From Flavobacteriaceae bacterium (GTDB taxonomy: Bacteria; Bacteroidota; Bacteroidia; Flavobacteriales; Flavobacteriaceae): a DNA stretch of 19,116 nucleotides. Shown here one piece after another: positions 16,667 to 19,116 of this stretch. The notes beneath the pieces are model-generated. The model had not been told where the DNA came from and ran no database searches. It was given only the letters and a program-made list of their open reading frames with translations. The position numbers and the translations under genes were made by a program. The stretch's first letter is position 1. Each line of letters begins with the position of its first letter. Location: positions 1,576-20,691 of the forward strand of contig JAGQYU010000008.1 in assembly GCA_020435885.1 (NCBI GenBank). The letters run 5' to 3'.

Positions 16667-18667
16667 ATGGCTAAAGATTTTAAAATAAAGGACTTTCTTA
16701 AAAGGATTAAAAACACAGTCGAGATAAAAGACGGTGTTTCATATAAACGTGTTACTGTATCTGGAAACCATAAAGGTGTATCATTAAGAGACAAAGTTGA
16801 TGGCTCTAAAATTGGAACTAAAAAACAATTTACAATTACAGGTGGCGACTTTATACTTTCTAAAATTGATGCAAGAAATGGTGCTTTTGGGATAATTCCA
16901 AAATCGCTTGATGGTGCTATAATCACAGGAAATTTTTGGACATACAAAGTCGATACTCAATTGGTCGATATTGAGTGGTTTTTTTACTTTACTCACTCTT
17001 TCAATTTCATTCAAATTTGTATTGAATCCAGTACAGGTTCAACACACAGAAAATATTTAGATGAAAAAGTTTTCCTAAATCACGACATTGTTTTACCAAG
17101 TATAGCAGAACAAGTTGAAATGGTTGAAAGGTATAAAGAGCAATCTACAGTATCCAATAACTTATCGAAGGAAATTCGTATTCAAAAAAGTACACTTTCT
17201 CAACTAAAACAAGCTATTCTGCAAGAAGCCATAAACGGAAAACTAACCCAAGAATGGCGAGAAAGAAACTCAAAGATAGAGCCTGCAAGTGAATTACTAA
17301 AACGCATAAACGTAGAAAAAACAAAACTGATTAAGGACAAAATAATAAAAAAGGAAAAACCACTTCCACCAATATCAGAAGACGAAATTCCTTTTGAAAT
17401 ACCGAAAGAATGGGCTTGGAGTAGACTATTAGATTTATGTTCTAAAACAGGTTCCGGAAGTACACCTAGAGGTGGTAAATCGGCTTATCTAAGTTCTGGA
17501 GTTAAGTTTATACGATCTCAAAACGTTTATGATGATGGTTTGAGGACTGATGATATTGCCTTTATTTCTGATGAAGTACATGAAAAAATGAAAGGAACTA
17601 AAGTGGAAGCAGGAGATTTACTACTTAACATTACTGGTGGCTCAATTGGTAGATGTTGTATTATTCCATCAAAATTTGATACCGGAAATATTAATCAACA
17701 CGTTTCAATAATAAGATGTATAGACAAATCTTTTAGCTATTTCCTTCATAACGTCATTTGTTCAAACTATTTTCAAAAGACAATTATTAATGTTCAAACT
17801 GGTGCTGGAAGAGAGGGGTTACCTAAAAATAAAATGGATGAAATATTAATTCCATTTCCACCCAAAGAAGAACAAAAAACCATTGTAGAAAAAGTAAAAA
17901 CCTTACTACAAAAATGTAATGCGTTGGAGCATCAAATAACTCAAAGTGAAGAACACGCCAATATGCTAATGCAAGCCATTTTAAAAGAAGCATTTGAAAA
18001 TAAGAAAAAAGAAGTTAAAGAAACTAAAGTTATTTCATTACCACAATTACAACCTAAAGAACAACAATATTTTATAAAGCGTAAAATGTTAGCTTCTTAT
18101 ATCATTAATGAGTCGGTTAATGATGTACGTTTTGGCGATACAAAATTTGAAAAACTATTACACCTTGCAGATTATCATGTGCTAAAAAGAAATCTTGGCC
18201 AGGAATACAGGCAGAAGGCCGCCGGCCCTTACGATAATAAATTCACTTTTACATTCTTTCAGCAATCAATTAGAGACGGTTGGTTTTATAAAAGAAAATA
18301 CGGTGATCTCAACCGAATTTTACCCGGTCCGCAAAACAGCAAGTCTCAAAGTACTTATGGCTTTTTTTCAGAACAAGAGTTGCAACGAATTGATAGTTTG
18401 ATTCAAAAATTCAGCTCCTTTGACTACAGGGCAGCCGAAATAATCTCAACCTTATATGCTGTTTGGAACAACAGATTAATTAACAAGCAAGAAATTACTA
18501 ATGAATTTCTCATACATGATTTTTTGAAATGGAGTAAAGAAAAATTGAGGTACTGGTACCCTAAAGACCAGATAACTCCAGGCATAAAATGGATGAAAGA
18601 TAATGGGATTATTCCTGATGGTTGGGGAGGGTTAATCCTTCCTCCTAAGAGCAGAAAATCAGTATAA
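16667..18667 (+). CDS. hsdS: Type I RM specificity subunit HsdS with a C-terminal Panacea-like extension
   Basis: At 666 residues this is about 200 longer than a usual HsdS. The first target-recognition domain covers about 1-155, and a coiled-coil spacer containing LKQAILQEAINGKLTQEWR lies at 180-198. The second recognition domain covers about 245-400 (TGSGSTPRGG, GDLLLNITGGSIGRC, NINQHVSIIR). A second spacer with LMQAILKEAFENK spans about 434-446. These parts set the two halves of the DNA target. The extra region (about 460-666) has TKFEKLLHLADYHVLKRNLG (492-511) and QKAAGPYDNKF (516-526), a pattern resembling the Panacea/SocA-like (DUF4065) domain (K-LL-LADY...GPYD). It ends with IISTLYAVWNNRLI and GWGGLILP. 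The HsdS call is firm; the Panacea relation is inference from motif shape. Confidence 0.93.
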   Translation: MAKDFKIKDFLKRIKNTVEIKDGVSYKRVTVSGNHKGVSLRDKVDGSKIGTKKQFTITGGDFILSKIDARNGAFGIIPKSLDGAIITGNFWTYKVDTQLVDIEWFFYFTHSFNFIQICIESSTGSTHRKYLDEKVFLNHDIVLPSIAEQVEMVERYKEQSTVSNNLSKEIRIQKSTLSQLKQAILQEAINGKLTQEWRERNSKIEPASELLKRINVEKTKLIKDKIIKKEKPLPPISEDEIPFEIPKEWAWSRLLDLCSKTGSGSTPRGGKSAYLSSGVKFIRSQNVYDDGLRTDDIAFISDEVHEKMKGTKVEAGDLLLNITGGSIGRCCIIPSKFDTGNINQHVSIIRCIDKSFSYFLHNVICSNYFQKTIINVQTGAGREGLPKNKMDEILIPFPPKEEQKTIVEKVKTLLQKCNALEHQITQSEEHANMLMQAILKEAFENKKKEVKETKVISLPQLQPKEQQYFIKRKMLASYIINESVNDVRFGDTKFEKLLHLADYHVLKRNLGQEYRQKAAGPYDNKFTFTFFQQSIRDGWFYKRKYGDLNRILPGPQNSKSQSTYGFFSEQELQRIDSLIQKFSSFDYRAAEIISTLYAVWNNRLINKQEITNEFLIHDFLKWSKEKLRYWYPKDQITPGIKWMKDNGIIPDGWGGLILPPKSRKSV

Positions 18668-18814
18668 ATTTAGCTTTCTTTGATTGATTTTGTTTTTCAA
18701 TTTCCTTATCTTTTGTATTATTTATTAAATCTTATTTGAAGAGATTCTTAACCCCTTTAGATTATTACTCTGCAATAAAGAGGACATAAATAATAGAAAA
18801 ATATTTAATAATAT

Positions 18815-19116
18815 TTACCTATAACTGAATAGGTTAATAAACCAACTTTTTCTTCTTATCACATTAAATAATAAAGATATAATTTTGCTTTTATTAGCAT
18901 AAATTCTGGCAGTAACATCTCCAAATTCAATATATTCTTTTGGTTTGTCTAAAACTTCAGTATAGATGTCATCCAATTCATTTATTTCTTGATCAAAATT
19001 ATTAGCCAGATGAGGATCGTATGACCTTATCATAGAACTAAAATTATTGAAATAATTTCTTCGAATTTGTTTAAAGCTATTTATTTTCTCTCTTTGCAAG
19101 GCCAGAAAATCTGCAT
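18815..19116 (-). CDS. Unrecognised protein, N-terminus beyond the right edge
   Basis: The minus-strand frame ending with TAA at 18815-18817 stays open to the window edge. Within it the only start-like codon near the 5' end is a TTG at 19099, and upstream codons continue in frame (A-D-F-L-A before it), so the gene most likely begins outside the window. The visible 100 residues are charged and probably helical (INSFKQIRRNYFNNF, NNFDQEINELDDIYTEVLDK) and end in a basic, aromatic tail (RRKSWFINLFSYR). I recognise no family. It is convergent with hsdS across 147 bp of AT-rich DNA in which I see no strong terminator. Confidence 0.55.
   Translation of the reverse strand, partial: ADFLALQREKINSFKQIRRNYFNNFSSMIRSYDPHLANNFDQEINELDDIYTEVLDKPKEYIEFGDVTARIYANKSKIISLLFNVIRRKSWFINLFSYR

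Larger units (their letters stand above)
8277..18667. mobile_element. Candidate integrase-bearing defence island
   Basis: The stretch from the tyrosine recombinase to the end of hsdS holds only a recombinase and defence-type genes and follows unrelated envelope and redox genes. This layout is typical of a genomic island. I found no convincing direct repeats that would serve as attL/attR, no transfer genes and no tRNA at the border, so both limits are approximate and the right end may lie beyond the window. Confidence 0.4.

Noticed and set aside
8154..18751. Imperfect similarity between 8154-8171 (TTATTTATAGAGTCTTAA) and 18732-18751 (TTATTTGAAGAGATTCTTAA) as attL/attR
   Set aside because: The match needs two mismatches and a 2-base gap in AT-rich DNA; true att repeats are usually exact. 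Comparison with an empty site would be needed.
18799..18816. Small A/T-only hairpin before the right-edge gene end
   Set aside because: A 7-bp stem of only A and T overlapping a stop codon is too weak to call as a terminator.

Overview
The window looks like chromosomal DNA of a member of the Bacteroidota, most likely a flavobacterium. It is AT-rich, start codons lack Shine-Dalgarno sequences, several genes have a TAnnTTTG motif (the Bacteroidota -7 element) close upstream, and two exported proteins have signal peptides ending in the A/Q or S/Q pattern common in this phylum. No rRNA, tRNA or CRISPR array is visible.

Left part (1-8089), ordinary chromosomal genes. From left to right: a large exported TPR protein running off the left edge (minus strand); ftsE; a GT4-type glycosyltransferase; a 2OG-Fe(II) oxygenase; a second glycosyltransferase; an exported MORN-repeat protein followed by a clear stem-loop terminator; and a two-gene operon of a thioredoxin-like lipoprotein and an exported redoxin. 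Genes alternate in strand, and two convergent pairs end within 0-1 bp of each other.

Right part (8277-18667), a probable acquired defence island. It opens with a tyrosine recombinase. Then comes a convergent gene for an AlbA_2/Schlafen-like protein with a VTQQ repeat linker. Divergent from that is a compact four-gene operon: hsdR, a DUF262/HNH (GmrSD-like) nuclease gene, hsdM and hsdS. The first three genes are joined by TAA-ATG junctions with no spacer. HsdS is about 200 residues longer than usual and carries a C-terminal domain that resembles the Panacea/SocA (DUF4065) antitoxin fold. HsdM+HsdS would methylate host DNA and HsdR+HsdM+HsdS would cut unmodified DNA. The DUF262 nuclease, the AlbA_2 protein and the HsdS extension are the unusual layers and may add a second defence activity or a safety control to the restriction system.

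The right edge holds the 3' part of an unrecognised minus-strand gene. The island borders (att sites) could not be fixed from the sequence alone.
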